Origin: a virus
Virus record (IMG/VR): IMGVR_UViG_3300047557_002126
Span: 1 to 57,430 of that record
Strand: one strand, 5' to 3'
DNA length: 57,430 nucleotides
Shown: positions 1 to 7,721 of the stretch, piece by piece
Numbering within the stretch: the stretch's first letter is position 1
Layout: each line of letters starts with the position of its first letter
The notes under the pieces: generated by a model
Told to the model about the DNA's origin: nothing
What the model saw: the letters and a program-made list of their open reading frames with translations, nothing else
Databases searched by the model: none
Made by a program: the position numbers and the translations under genes

Positions 1-168
1 TTCTTTTAACAGTTTAAGATACTTACATTCCTTGGCAGACTTAGCCCAATCCTTTGGGGGATTAGGCATTATCTTTTCTAGTTGCCAAAAATATTCTTGG
101 AGGCGTTCAGCCTCCGTTGGAAGTTTGTACTTAGCCAAAAGACGTAGGAATGTCTTTGGGTTTACCAA
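1..168 (-). CDS. hypothetical protein, partial (runs off window)
   Basis: Reading the minus strand from about 168 gives an open frame to the window edge, with a protein-like sequence containing EAERLQEYFWQLEKIMPNPP. The frame overlaps the end of the gene at 131-382. No ATG is available; the best candidate start is TTG at 168, with GGAG just upstream inside the previous gene. The coding frame is convincing, but the start is not, and a frameshift fusion with the upstream gene is possible. I do not recognise the product. Confidence 0.45.
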   Translation of the reverse strand, partial: MVNPKTFLRLLAKYKLPTEAERLQEYFWQLEKIMPNPPKDWAKSAKECKYLKLLKE

Positions 169-382
169 ACTTCTCCATGATTTCTTCCATGGATTCCAAA
201 GATTCAAGCCGCACCAGGATGTCGGTCAGCTGGCTGATGACAACAGGATGTTCAGTACGTGCAGCAAATGCCAATGCTTCGCGCAGGTTGGCGGCTGCAT
301 CATTGGTGCATTGTTTGACCTGACTGGACAATGCCATTTCGGAAACCTTTGGATTACGGGGAAGGAGAAATGTTTGCAACAT
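131..382 (-). CDS. hypothetical 83-aa protein
   Basis: This is an acidic, helix-rich protein of 83 residues with no family I recognise. It is the next minus-strand gene after the methyltransferase at 468-1115, separated by an 85-nt gap. An inverted repeat (387-404) sits four nucleotides before its ATG. Its C-terminal part overlaps the next frame (1-168). The sequence repeats short LESLESMEEIMEKF-like stretches that would form an amphipathic helix. Confidence 0.55.
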   Translation of the reverse strand: MLQTFLLPRNPKVSEMALSSQVKQCTNDAAANLREALAFAARTEHPVVISQLTDILVRLESLESMEEIMEKFGKPKDIPTSFG

Positions 383-386
383 GTCT

Positions 387-404
387 ATCGGTAATCATAC
401 CAAT
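387..404 (-). promoter_or_regulatory. start-codon-proximal hairpin before the 83-aa gene
   Basis: On the minus strand, ATTGGTA and TACCGAT (7 bp, one G-U) flank a 4-nt loop and end 4 nt before the ATG at 382. There is no clear Shine-Dalgarno sequence. It is one of a series of similar elements in this genome (1625, 5931, 15377, 25046, 36615, 44664). Confidence 0.45.
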
Positions 405-467
405 AAAACAATTGTTGCAAACACCATGCATTACGGCAATGTGGTAGACCGTAACTATTGGTAGGGT

Positions 468-1115
468 TTACGGTAATTCTTCCCAGAGCCAGCCGATTTG
501 ATATAGATCAAACATGGGTTCAATGCCAAGGGATTCCATGAGTTCGTAGATCAAACGACCTTTGCCCATGCGCTTACCTTGATGAATAACATTATCATCG
601 ACCACAATTAAAGTGCCGGTCTTGATAATGTTCTTGGCGGCAAACAGTTCCTTTAAATGGTGGGCTGCAGGCGCCCAATCGTTTAACCAGTTTTCAATGT
701 TATAAGAATCCAGGTAAAGAAGATCGCAACTGCCCCAGAAACTACCAAGAAGTTCAACAGAGTCGGACTCAATAATCTCCGCATGTTTAACAGCAGATCT
801 TGCTAGTTCGCATGCTTTTGGATCAATGTCAACAGAATACAAATTTCCGCCGAAACAATCGACAAAGTTATCAAAGAGAAGAGTAGAGCATCCGTCACCT
901 GTATAGTTGTTTTCTTCTCGGTAGGTTCCGGTTTCAATAATGACCGGAGGGTGCTCCAGGTCGATAAGGTGTTCAAAAATTTGCTCAAAGCTGTCTTTGC
1001 GTGCTCCAAGTTTGTCCTTGATTGCATCAAAATAACTATCCCATTTTACGAGTGCTTCAGTCTTGTCCATCTCAAGGATGTCTTCGTAGGAAACTTCGGT
1101 GTTGGTTGCGGTCAT
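468..1115 (-). CDS. class I SAM-dependent methyltransferase
   Basis: The 215-residue protein has a Rossmann-type methyltransferase core. VIIETGTY (about residues 58-65) matches the glycine-containing SAM loop region, NLYSVDIDP (about 90-98) matches the acidic motif II strand, and DLLYLDSYNIENW carries the motif IV-like acidic strand. Such phage methyltransferases of the Methyltransf_24 type usually modify small molecules or glycans; the substrate cannot be read here. Its ATG overlaps the stop of the upstream gene (TAATG), implying translational coupling within the hli operon. Confidence 0.7.
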   Translation of the reverse strand: MTATNTEVSYEDILEMDKTEALVKWDSYFDAIKDKLGARKDSFEQIFEHLIDLEHPPVIIETGTYREENNYTGDGCSTLLFDNFVDCFGGNLYSVDIDPKACELARSAVKHAEIIESDSVELLGSFWGSCDLLYLDSYNIENWLNDWAPAAHHLKELFAAKNIIKTGTLIVVDDNVIHQGKRMGKGRLIYELMESLGIEPMFDLYQIGWLWEELP

Positions 1116-1315
1116 TACAGTTCAATGCGGAGGTAATCAATTCCTTCTTGCTGAAGCTTTTCTTCGTGTAGGTCCGCTTCTATTGTTTCAAAATCATCAA
1201 AGGCCATCGCTTTGAATCGTTCGCCAGTTTTTTCTCCGTAGTAAAAACGGACAAGGTTGGGCACATGTTGATCCATGTCAGTGCTGTATTCCAGTGAGTT
1301 GCCAGATAGATGCAT
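1115..1315 (-). CDS. hypothetical small protein in hli operon
   Basis: About 66 residues starting at the ATG at 1315 (MHLSGNSLEYS); a TTG at 1342 would give 75. The product is polar and acidic with a FYYGEKTGERFKAMAFDD stretch, and it resembles no family I can name. It overlaps the end of hli by 38 nt, and its stop overlaps the methyltransferase start, so all four genes are probably cotranscribed. Confidence 0.55.
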   Translation of the reverse strand: MHLSGNSLEYSTDMDQHVPNLVRFYYGEKTGERFKAMAFDDFETIEADLHEEKLQQEGIDYLRIEL

Positions 1316-1517
1316 GGTAAAACAATTCCAAATGCAACACAATGACCAAGGTGATCATGGCCAGCCGACCATTAACACGCTCTGCATACCAGAGTATGTC
1401 GTTTGGATTTGTTGGAAACTTCCAAAACTTTAAATCCACACAATTCTCAAAGATTGCTACAAAAATCCAAGAGGTACAATGCCAGAGATCTTCAAACCAC
1501 CTGAGAATTTTTTCCAT
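1278..1517 (-). CDS. hli: high-light-inducible protein (Hli/HLIP)
   Basis: The 79-residue protein contains one predicted transmembrane helix with the chlorophyll a/b-binding signature: AERVNGRLAMI, with E46, N49, G50 and R51, followed by a hydrophobic helix ending LHLELF (E64). HLIPs sit in thylakoid membranes and protect photosystems by binding chlorophyll and carotenoid. They are common auxiliary genes of cyanophages and help maintain photosynthesis during infection. The start ATG overlaps the stop of a 28-aa membrane peptide upstream. This gene is a main reason to call the host cyanobacterial. Confidence 0.9.
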   Translation of the reverse strand: MEKILRWFEDLWHCTSWIFVAIFENCVDLKFWKFPTNPNDILWYAERVNGRLAMITLVIVLHLELFYHASIWQLTGIQH

Positions 1518-1603
1518 TACCGGTAAACCAGCAAGATGTCAATAATGGTAGCAGCCAACAATGAAACCATGATCACCACAATGCCTGTGTTGAAGTCTTC
1601 CAT
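1517..1603 (-). CDS. 28-aa single-pass membrane peptide upstream of hli
   Basis: A short reading frame beginning MEDFNTGIVVIMVSL encodes 28 residues, almost entirely one hydrophobic helix, ending ILLVYR. Its stop overlaps the hli ATG (TAATG), which supports real translation. It resembles in form the tiny subunits of photosystem II or cytochrome b6f, but I cannot match it to any one of them. An AGG lies upstream as a weak ribosome site. It is the first gene of the minus-strand hli operon. Confidence 0.6.
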   Translation of the reverse strand: MEDFNTGIVVIMVSLLAATIIDILLVYR

Positions 1604-1624
1604 GCGCAAATAAACCTGTTACAT

Positions 1625-1647
1625 TAGGGTTAATATACATAACCCTA
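1625..1647. promoter_or_regulatory. perfect 8-bp inverted repeat in divergent promoter region
   Basis: TAGGGTTA and TAACCCTA flank a 7-nt AT-rich spacer, in the only gap (45 bp) between the minus hli operon and the plus nuclease gene. The right arm ends one nucleotide before the nuclease ATG at 1649. It could be a repressor operator shared by both directions or an mRNA hairpin. On the minus strand the repeat is followed directly by ATG-TAA, a start-stop pair. Confidence 0.6.
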
Positions 1648-1648
1648 G

Positions 1649-2503
1649 ATGGTTGCTACAATAGATATTGAAACTCCTTGGATCCAGCTCCAGGAGCAGC
1701 AACCAGAATTGATGCGGGACCTAAACAGGCTGCCCGCCCGTGTAACAATTAATGGTAAAAGACATTACCATACTCCATTTGAAACAGGGCCAGCGCCTTC
1801 AGTTACCACAATATTGAGCGAGACAGCTTCCGAAGCAAACAAACGGAAGCTTGAAATGTGGTCGAAAAATAATCCCGGCGTAAAAGAAGCGGCTGCCGAA
1901 AGGGGAACAGCAATCCACTACGGTATGGAATGCTACCTAAAAGGGGATAAAAACCCTGAAATCCCAGAGGAGTACACGGACTTCTGGCAGGGTATGCCGC
2001 CAATCCTCGATCAATTTCAAGAAGTGTTATGGGCAGAGACACCTCTTCTAGAAAAACATCAGTTTGCTTTGTCAGAAGATGGGATCGGTCGGGTATGGGC
2101 CAGGGATAAAGAAGGTCGTGCTTGGGTGGGATCGCCTGACATCATTGGTGTGGTAAATGGAAAGCTGACGCTTGCCGACCTTAAAACCAGTGTCAAACCT
2201 TACAGCCGTAAGTGGCCTAAAGATCTGGAGAAAGGTAGCCCAGAATGGCGTGATCTCCTGGGTGGTTACATGAAATTTAAAAAATGTTTACGTCAGCTTG
2301 CCGCATACGATATTGGAATTGAGCAGACCTTGGGCATGAAAGTCCAGCAGGCGGCAGTATTGGTATCAACGCCTACACGTACCCAGGTCTTTAAGATCTC
2401 CAGGAATTATCTCAATCTGATTCGGACAGATTGGTATAAGGTCGTTGCAGAATATTATGCTCAGCTGGAAGCAGGCCATGAGTATGATGCTGATTTGATC
2501 TGA
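1649..2503 (+). CDS. PD-(D/E)XK nuclease (RecB/Cas4-like exonuclease)
   Basis: The 284-residue protein has the RecB-type nuclease motifs in order: RGTAIHYGM (conserved histidine), WVGSPDIIG (first catalytic Asp), LTLADLKTS (D-x-K) and RQLAAYDIG (Q-x-x-x-Y motif). Proteins of this type are exonucleases that degrade or recombine DNA, and many phages carry one next to replication genes, as here. There is no Shine-Dalgarno sequence; instead a perfect inverted repeat abuts the ATG. It begins the plus-strand replication cluster. Confidence 0.8.
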   Translation: MVATIDIETPWIQLQEQQPELMRDLNRLPARVTINGKRHYHTPFETGPAPSVTTILSETASEANKRKLEMWSKNNPGVKEAAAERGTAIHYGMECYLKGDKNPEIPEEYTDFWQGMPPILDQFQEVLWAETPLLEKHQFALSEDGIGRVWARDKEGRAWVGSPDIIGVVNGKLTLADLKTSVKPYSRKWPKDLEKGSPEWRDLLGGYMKFKKCLRQLAAYDIGIEQTLGMKVQQAAVLVSTPTRTQVFKISRNYLNLIRTDWYKVVAEYYAQLEAGHEYDADLI

Positions 2504-2508
2504 GGTCA

Positions 2509-2679
2509 ATGGATCAAGAAACTCAGGATGCTCTTGAGCGTTACAAAAAAGTTGCCTGGTCTATCGCATCTGAGACTGCAAATAAAACAAAGGGTGATCC
2601 GGTGCTCATCTACAAGAAGATGATGGAGCGCCTGCAGGTAGATTACCTGTCAAATCTGGAGTCTCAAATTAAGTCTTAG
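2509..2679 (+). CDS. hypothetical 56-aa protein
   Basis: A short helical, charged protein starting MDQETQDALERYKKVAW, preceded by a good GAGG ribosome site five nucleotides after the nuclease stop. It is probably cotranscribed with the nuclease and replication genes. I see no recognisable family. Confidence 0.6.
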   Translation: MDQETQDALERYKKVAWSIASETANKTKGDPVLIYKKMMERLQVDYLSNLESQIKS

Positions 2680-2760
2680 TAGTCTAAAAGCCTTTAGAAA
2701 TTTCTAACGGTTCCCTTGGATTGGGCGCCGTAGGATGAGTAGACAACCAACAAGCCTCCC

Positions 2761-2949
2761 ATGGAAATCCACCAGGTTTTCGTGGGTGAGTGGATGAATG
2801 GCCTTATGCGTCGCATGAATAATGCGGCGGATGGGGATTGTTTTGTCCTCCCCACCCAAATGCATCTCCATGCCTACAACCTATTAAAAAACGATTTTTT
2901 CCAGGGGCGAGACTTTAAAGTAACAGTAGAGGAATCCAAGAACGCATGA
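2761..2949 (+). CDS. hypothetical 62-aa protein before primase-helicase
   Basis: The protein begins MEIHQVFVGEWMNGLMRRMN and overlaps the primase-helicase start by 4 nt (ATGA), supporting translation coupling. No domain is recognised. The 81 bp upstream (2680-2760) hold only a weak CTAAA/TTTAG hairpin and no clear promoter. Confidence 0.6.
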   Translation: MEIHQVFVGEWMNGLMRRMNNAADGDCFVLPTQMHLHAYNLLKNDFFQGRDFKVTVEESKNA

Positions 2950-5567
2950 CGAGCAAGCAACAAATGTCTTTAAAACCTGGAGAAATTCGCCTTGATTACA
3001 TTCCGCTGGATTGGCCGCTCACGCCACTGTCTGCCAATAAAGACCCATATGTTGTTGGTTGGCAAGGTAAACCGTACAGCGTCCGAGATATCGAAGAAGA
3101 AATCCTCACTGGTCGCTGTAAAGCCATTGGCCTGCTCGGTGGTCCTGTCTATAACAATCCCTATGGTTTGGTTTGGGTTGACGTTGACGGCCCAACCGTC
3201 TACCAACTCATTGAAGAAATCTCCGGTACAACATTTGATAACGCACTTCCCAATACCCTGACCATTCGTAGCGGTAAAGAAGGGCGCGAACGCAAGCTCT
3301 ACAAATTAGATAAAGAAAAACACAAACATTTTGTACGGAATAAATACACTTGGCATGCTGAAGGCAACAAAGAAAAGCTTGAGATCCTTTGGTCTAAACA
3401 CCAGGGTGTGTTAATGGGTTTACATCCGGAAACGGATGGTTACTTTACAGCTGAAGGCCAAGGGTTTGAGTGGGTGCAAGAGCTGCCTGAGTTCCCTGAA
3501 TGGCTGCTGTCCTGCATCATCAATAAAAATGTAAAGCAAGGGATTCCGGCCAAAGAAACAACCCGTGTTGTGGGCCAGGGATTTGCCATCAATTCAGTCA
3601 TTGGGCTTGAGCGCGACATCAAACTGGCGCGTGAAGCGATGTGGGGTATGCCCCCAGAGGCAGCAGATGATTACGACATCTGGATTGTTGTTGGACAATC
3701 TCTTCATTCATTGGACGAATCACTGCTCGATGATTGGGATGAATGGTCTAAGCAATCTGAAAAATATAGGGATGGTGAATGTCACAGGCGTTGGCTTTCC
3801 TTTAGTAAAGGTGGTGGCCGCAGCATTGGTTCACTCATCCATACCGCAAAAGAAAACGGCTGGCAACCATCGGAAGATTACAAAGCAATGAACGTTGACG
3901 ATGACACATTGGAGCACGTGTCTCAAATGCTGACTGAAATTGAAAACGACATCAAAACAACCTTTGTTTCATCCTTAGCAAAACCTTTGATTGCTCCAAC
4001 GGAAGGTAAACGCACTAGGACGCGAACTAAAAAAGAAGGGGAGGAGAAAGAGCAAAAACCGCGCAACCCACCTTCCAGTGAAATTGCAGACCTTCTCCTT
4101 GGAAATTACGCAGGCAACTTACTGTACAGCCAACAGCATGGTCAATTTTTCATGTATCAAAAAGAAGCGCCCGGTCTTTGGTCGCCCATGACAAAAGTTG
4201 AAGTGCTTGGTGATATTCGCATGCGCTTGCAAAGCATGGGTGACTTTCTGCCAAAGGGATTCACCTCTAATTTGATGAACGATATCTTTATTCAACTTCA
4301 GGCAACACTTGTATTTAACGATTGGTATGACGGAAGTAATTACCTTCTGTTTACCAACGGTGTGTTGGAGGTTGATACCAGGACATTGCTTCCGTTTAGC
4401 CGTGATAAATACATCACGCAGCAAATGCCATATGACTATGACCAGGCTGCCACCTGTGAACCCATCATCAAATGGCTAAAGCATACCCAACATGGAAGCT
4501 GGGAACGTGCTCAAGTTCTGCGTGCATGGCTGCGTGCAACACTGCTTGGCTGCTATGACATTCAGAAGTTTATTGAAATTGTTGGCCCAGGTAAGTCGGG
4601 TAAATCGACCTACGCAAACCTGGCAGTAGCACTGGTTGGTAAACAGAACACCTATTCGACAGATTTTGAAAACCTGGAGAAAAACCGTTTTGAAGCTGCA
4701 AGCTACATGGGTAAAAAGCTTCTGCTGTTCCAGGACGCTGATCGTTGGGGCGGTTCTGTTTCCAAGCTGAAAGCTATTACGGGTAACGACTGGATTCGTA
4801 GTGAACGTAAATATCAATCCGAAGGACAAGATCCATTCCAGTATCACGGGATGGTAATGATCACGGCCAACGAAGCTATCCAATCAACTGACTACACCTC
4901 AGGTCTTGCCCGTCGCCGTCTCACTGTTCCGTTCGATCGTCCATTTGAAGGTGGTCAAGCAGAGCAAAAAGAACTGATTAAGTTTGATCCCAAGGGGCGG
5001 CCTCAGGGTGTGTTTGCGCCATTGCTTCCAGGGCTTGTGAACTGGTTGCTGGATATGTCCACAGAAGAGATGCGCTCTTACCTAATGGAAACTAGCAAAC
5101 GTGTCAACTTTTTCCAGAAGTACGAAAAGATGCAAAGCCTGCGTTCCAACCCGCTGCTTGACTGGATGGAGCACAAACTTGTCTTTGATCCAGGGGCATC
5201 AACACCTGTTGGTTTCTGTAAATCAATCGCTGGTGGTTCTAATTTTTATGTGAACTGGAACCAGTGGTTGTATGCAAGTTATGCAGAATTCTGCCGTAGC
5301 TGCAATGTTGGTATCATGTCTCGCGGTCGATTTGAACCCCTTTTCCTTGACATCTGCAAACACCAATTAAAACTCAATGTGTTTGCCAAAAAGAACAGCA
5401 AGGGGATGCGGATCTTTAACGTTGTGGTTCGGGATTCAAACCCTAAATACGATCCGTATCCTTCAATTGTTGAAGTGTCAGCAGATAAAGAAAAATATTC
5501 GGAATTTTATGGAATGGTCTTAGATGAACCTACTAATGAGAAAATGGAAGCTGATGCGGAAATGTAG
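2946..5567 (+). CDS. bifunctional primase-SF3 helicase (D5-type)
   Basis: An 873-residue replication protein. The N-terminal region has a Prim-Pol-like acidic strand, GLVWVDVDG (residues 74-82). A PriCT-2-like module follows (IWIVVGQSLHS, then RRWLSFSKGGG). The C-terminal half is a superfamily 3 helicase: Walker A GPGKSGKST (547-555), Walker B LLLFQDAD (about 591-598), motif C VMITANEA (Asn642) and an arginine finger in LARRRL. D5/P4-type proteins open DNA and prime replication. A Lys/Arg/Glu-rich linker near residues 355-375 separates the two parts. No DNA polymerase is present in the window. Confidence 0.85.
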   Translation: MTSKQQMSLKPGEIRLDYIPLDWPLTPLSANKDPYVVGWQGKPYSVRDIEEEILTGRCKAIGLLGGPVYNNPYGLVWVDVDGPTVYQLIEEISGTTFDNALPNTLTIRSGKEGRERKLYKLDKEKHKHFVRNKYTWHAEGNKEKLEILWSKHQGVLMGLHPETDGYFTAEGQGFEWVQELPEFPEWLLSCIINKNVKQGIPAKETTRVVGQGFAINSVIGLERDIKLAREAMWGMPPEAADDYDIWIVVGQSLHSLDESLLDDWDEWSKQSEKYRDGECHRRWLSFSKGGGRSIGSLIHTAKENGWQPSEDYKAMNVDDDTLEHVSQMLTEIENDIKTTFVSSLAKPLIAPTEGKRTRTRTKKEGEEKEQKPRNPPSSEIADLLLGNYAGNLLYSQQHGQFFMYQKEAPGLWSPMTKVEVLGDIRMRLQSMGDFLPKGFTSNLMNDIFIQLQATLVFNDWYDGSNYLLFTNGVLEVDTRTLLPFSRDKYITQQMPYDYDQAATCEPIIKWLKHTQHGSWERAQVLRAWLRATLLGCYDIQKFIEIVGPGKSGKSTYANLAVALVGKQNTYSTDFENLEKNRFEAASYMGKKLLLFQDADRWGGSVSKLKAITGNDWIRSERKYQSEGQDPFQYHGMVMITANEAIQSTDYTSGLARRRLTVPFDRPFEGGQAEQKELIKFDPKGRPQGVFAPLLPGLVNWLLDMSTEEMRSYLMETSKRVNFFQKYEKMQSLRSNPLLDWMEHKLVFDPGASTPVGFCKSIAGGSNFYVNWNQWLYASYAEFCRSCNVGIMSRGRFEPLFLDICKHQLKLNVFAKKNSKGMRIFNVVVRDSNPKYDPYPSIVEVSADKEKYSEFYGMVLDEPTNEKMEADAEM

Positions 5568-5926
5568 TGAGCAATGGTCGGCACCTGATCCTTGATCTGT
5601 ACGATTGCGATCCAGGGATCCTTGATGATTATGAGGAGCTTCAACGTTTGCTTGAAGCTTCTCTTGTTATGGCTAAAGCCAACATCCTCAGGATTATTGG
5701 TGAAAAATTTAATCCTCAAGGTGTGACCCTGCTTGCACTACTAGCCGAATCCCACGCATCTATTCACACATGGCCCGAGATTGGCTATGCAGCAGTTGAT
5801 CTGTATACATGTGGCGACAAAACAGAAACCCATAAGGCTGCAGAGTTTCTGAAAACAAAACTAAAGGCTGGAATTACCGAACAGAAAGAGTTAAAGCGTT
5901 CTGTTACTCCACAAGTTTCTGTATAG
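5567..5926 (+). CDS. speD: S-adenosylmethionine decarboxylase proenzyme
   Basis: The 119-residue protein matches bacterial-type SpeD in length and active site. ESHASIHTWPE holds the self-cleavage site (E61-S62, where Ser62 becomes the pyruvoyl group), His67, and then Cys82 in DLYTCGD; these are close to the classic S63/H68/C83 set. It supplies decarboxylated AdoMet for spermidine synthesis. It starts at GTG overlapping the primase-helicase stop (TAGTG). speD is a known auxiliary gene of cyanophages. A short charged C-terminal tail extends beyond the domain. Confidence 0.88.
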   Translation: MSNGRHLILDLYDCDPGILDDYEELQRLLEASLVMAKANILRIIGEKFNPQGVTLLALLAESHASIHTWPEIGYAAVDLYTCGDKTETHKAAEFLKTKLKAGITEQKELKRSVTPQVSV

Positions 5927-5930
5927 TACA

Positions 5931-5946
5931 TCCAGAATTATCTGGA
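5931..5946 (+). promoter_or_regulatory. hairpin partly masking the ribosome site of the GT gene
   Basis: TCCAGA and TCTGGA are perfect complements around a 4-nt loop, 6 nt before the GTG at 5953. The GGAAG likely serving as Shine-Dalgarno lies partly inside the 3' arm, so the hairpin could limit translation. Confidence 0.45.
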
Positions 5947-5952
5947 AGTTCT

Positions 5953-7218
5953 GTGTCCAAAAAGCCAAAACTCCTCTGGTCTGGAGATATTATTGCCAAG
6001 ACCGGTTTTGCGCGTGTAACTGAAAATGTTCTTGCGCATCTAGGCGATAGCTACGAAGTAGTGGTACTTGGTAACAATTTTTGGGGCGACCCAGATCCTT
6101 TGCTGGACAAATATAAAATTTATCCTTCTTCCAATCGCTATCAAACAGCGCCATTCGGTGAGCAGCGCATTCGAGAAGTCGTAGAAAAAGAAAAGCCGGA
6201 TCTGGTCTTCATCATGAATGACCTCTGGATCTTGAATGAACTGTACCGGCAGATCCAGGACATCCATAAGACTGGTGCCTTCAAGTTTGTGGGTTATTAC
6301 CCCATGGACAGCTACGGCTGGACTGGATGCATTCTTGACACCATGAATGATTGGGACGCATCCGTTTGCTACACGCAGTTTGGTGCGCAAGAAGTTATTG
6401 CTGCTGGCTACCAGAAGCCCATCGCTGTGATCCCCCATGGCATTACACCAGGGCAGTTCTATCCCATGGATAAGGCTGAGGCACGTAAGCAGCTGAATCT
6501 GTCCGAAGACCTGTTCATTGTTTTTAACGGGAACCGAAATCAGTTCCGCAAACGGATTGACATTACTATCGAGGCTTTTGCCAAATTTGCAGTTGATAAA
6601 CCCAATGCACAACTGTATCTGCATATGGGTTTGAAGGACCAGGGCTGGGATGTGATGCCGTTGTTTGCACGTGCCATGCAACGTGAGGGTCTTGATCCCA
6701 ACGGTCGCATTATCCTTACTGCCCAGACGGAAGGGCCGCCGAATGTTGAGGTTGATTTCCTGAACGTCATCTATAACGCCGCTGATGTGGGCGTTAATAC
6801 CTGCAAGGGAGAAGGCTGGGGCTTGGTCAACTTCGAGCATGCGGGTTGCCGTGTGGCCCAGGTGGTGCCTAACCATACGTCTTGCCGTGAAATTTTTGAA
6901 GGGTATGGCCGCCTCATCCACTGCAACCACGTTGATGTAGACACCAACTACGCACGTGAGATGCCATGTCCGTCATCGGATCACCTGGCCGAAATTCTTA
7001 CGGATCTTTACAACAACAAAGAAAAGCTTGACGCTACAGCTGAGCTTTGTTACCAGCGTGCCACGGATCCTCGGTTTAGCTGGGAGACAGTAGCCAGTCA
7101 GTTTGATGGTGTGTTCCAGGAGGTGTTGAGTGGTGCCTTCCTGGAGGAGCACGACCTGACGCAGCAGGAAGTTAAGGAGAAACCTAAAAAACGGAAGAAG
7201 GTCAAAATCGGGGCCTAA
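5953..7218 (+). CDS. glycosyltransferase, GT4-like (GT-B fold)
   Basis: The 421-residue protein has GT-B features. The N-terminal domain includes TGFARVTENVLAHL, and the hinge VIPHGITPGQFYP precedes the C-terminal Rossmann domain with FNGNRNQFRKRIDI (phosphate-binding Arg/Lys). ADVGVNTCKGEGWGLVNFE resembles the E-x7-E nucleotide-sugar motif of family 4 enzymes. It would transfer a sugar to an unknown acceptor such as DNA, virion protein or host glycan. The last 15 residues are very basic (KEKPKKRKKVKIGA). It starts with GTG and ends the operon just before a strong terminator. Confidence 0.8.
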   Translation: MSKKPKLLWSGDIIAKTGFARVTENVLAHLGDSYEVVVLGNNFWGDPDPLLDKYKIYPSSNRYQTAPFGEQRIREVVEKEKPDLVFIMNDLWILNELYRQIQDIHKTGAFKFVGYYPMDSYGWTGCILDTMNDWDASVCYTQFGAQEVIAAGYQKPIAVIPHGITPGQFYPMDKAEARKQLNLSEDLFIVFNGNRNQFRKRIDITIEAFAKFAVDKPNAQLYLHMGLKDQGWDVMPLFARAMQREGLDPNGRIILTAQTEGPPNVEVDFLNVIYNAADVGVNTCKGEGWGLVNFEHAGCRVAQVVPNHTSCREIFEGYGRLIHCNHVDVDTNYAREMPCPSSDHLAEILTDLYNNKEKLDATAELCYQRATDPRFSWETVASQFDGVFQEVLSGAFLEEHDLTQQEVKEKPKKRKKVKIGA

Positions 7219-7240
7219 GCTCTAACTGGGTAGAGGAGAG

Positions 7241-7267
7241 AGCCTCCGCTTCGGCGGGGGCTTTTTT
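7241..7267 (+). terminator. Rho-independent terminator after glycosyltransferase
   Basis: A 9-bp stem (AGCCTCCGC / GCGGGGGCT, one G-U) is closed by a UUCG tetraloop and followed by six T residues, 22 nt after the glycosyltransferase stop. It ends the plus operon that begins at 1649. Confidence 0.92.
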
Positions 7268-7721
7268 ATTGGCCTGAATCAGTGAGACGCAAGTTGAGAC
7301 GTGAGACTACCAGGTGTCTCATTTGTGTCTCAGATGATGGGGTAAATGAGACTGAGACTGGGGAAAAAGGCCTGTTGTAAGGGGTGAGGTCGGACTTTAC
7401 CGATTCAACAGGGTTTTTAACCCTACGTAGACGTGCATGACATTTTGGGGTCGTTTTGTAATTATGAGCTGGTGGCGGTGGGCAAAAGGGGTGGGTATAG
7501 TCGGAATCTTGGAATCTCGTCAATCTTGCGGTGAGAAAACACTGAGACTACAGAGATTGCGATCATACATAAACACCTGCTTGACGCAAATGACAAAATG
7601 ACCCCAAAATGTAATTCGTGTCTATATAAAATTAAAATCCGTGTAAGATCGGTTTTTTCGTCCCAAAGTCCGACCTGGCCCCCAAATTCGGGGGTGTATC
7701 CCGTTCTTCAGTCCTTTCTCA
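7268..7721. other. 454-bp non-coding region with nested inverted repeats
   Basis: No convincing gene lies here. AGGTCGGACTTT (7387-7398) is repeated perfectly in inverse at 7665-7676. Inside it, a 20-bp sequence at 7440-7459 is repeated in inverse at 7593-7612 with one mismatch. Both pairs centre near 7526-7532. Local hairpins are AGGGTT/AACCCT (7410-7424) and CCCCC/GGGGG (7679-7694). The left part contains clustered TGAGAC hexamers. A replication origin or control region is a reasonable guess. Confidence 0.7.
7283..7548. repeat. cluster of TGAGAC hexamers in both orientations
   Basis: TGAGAC occurs at 7283, 7295, 7302, 7347, 7353 and 7543, and its complement GTCTCA at 7316 and 7327, which makes eight copies in 266 bp. 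Several are tandem or closely spaced, like iterons or a multi-site operator. Confidence 0.65.

Noticed and set aside
6040-6930. 296-codon minus-strand frame inside the glycosyltransferase
   Set aside because: The plus-strand frame has clear GT motifs; the antisense product shows no recognisable domain and is best read as a shadow.
7266-7523. 85-codon minus-strand frame in the non-coding region
   Set aside because: It crosses the TGAGAC cluster and inverted repeats, has biased composition (many Thr, Pro, Arg) and no ribosome site.
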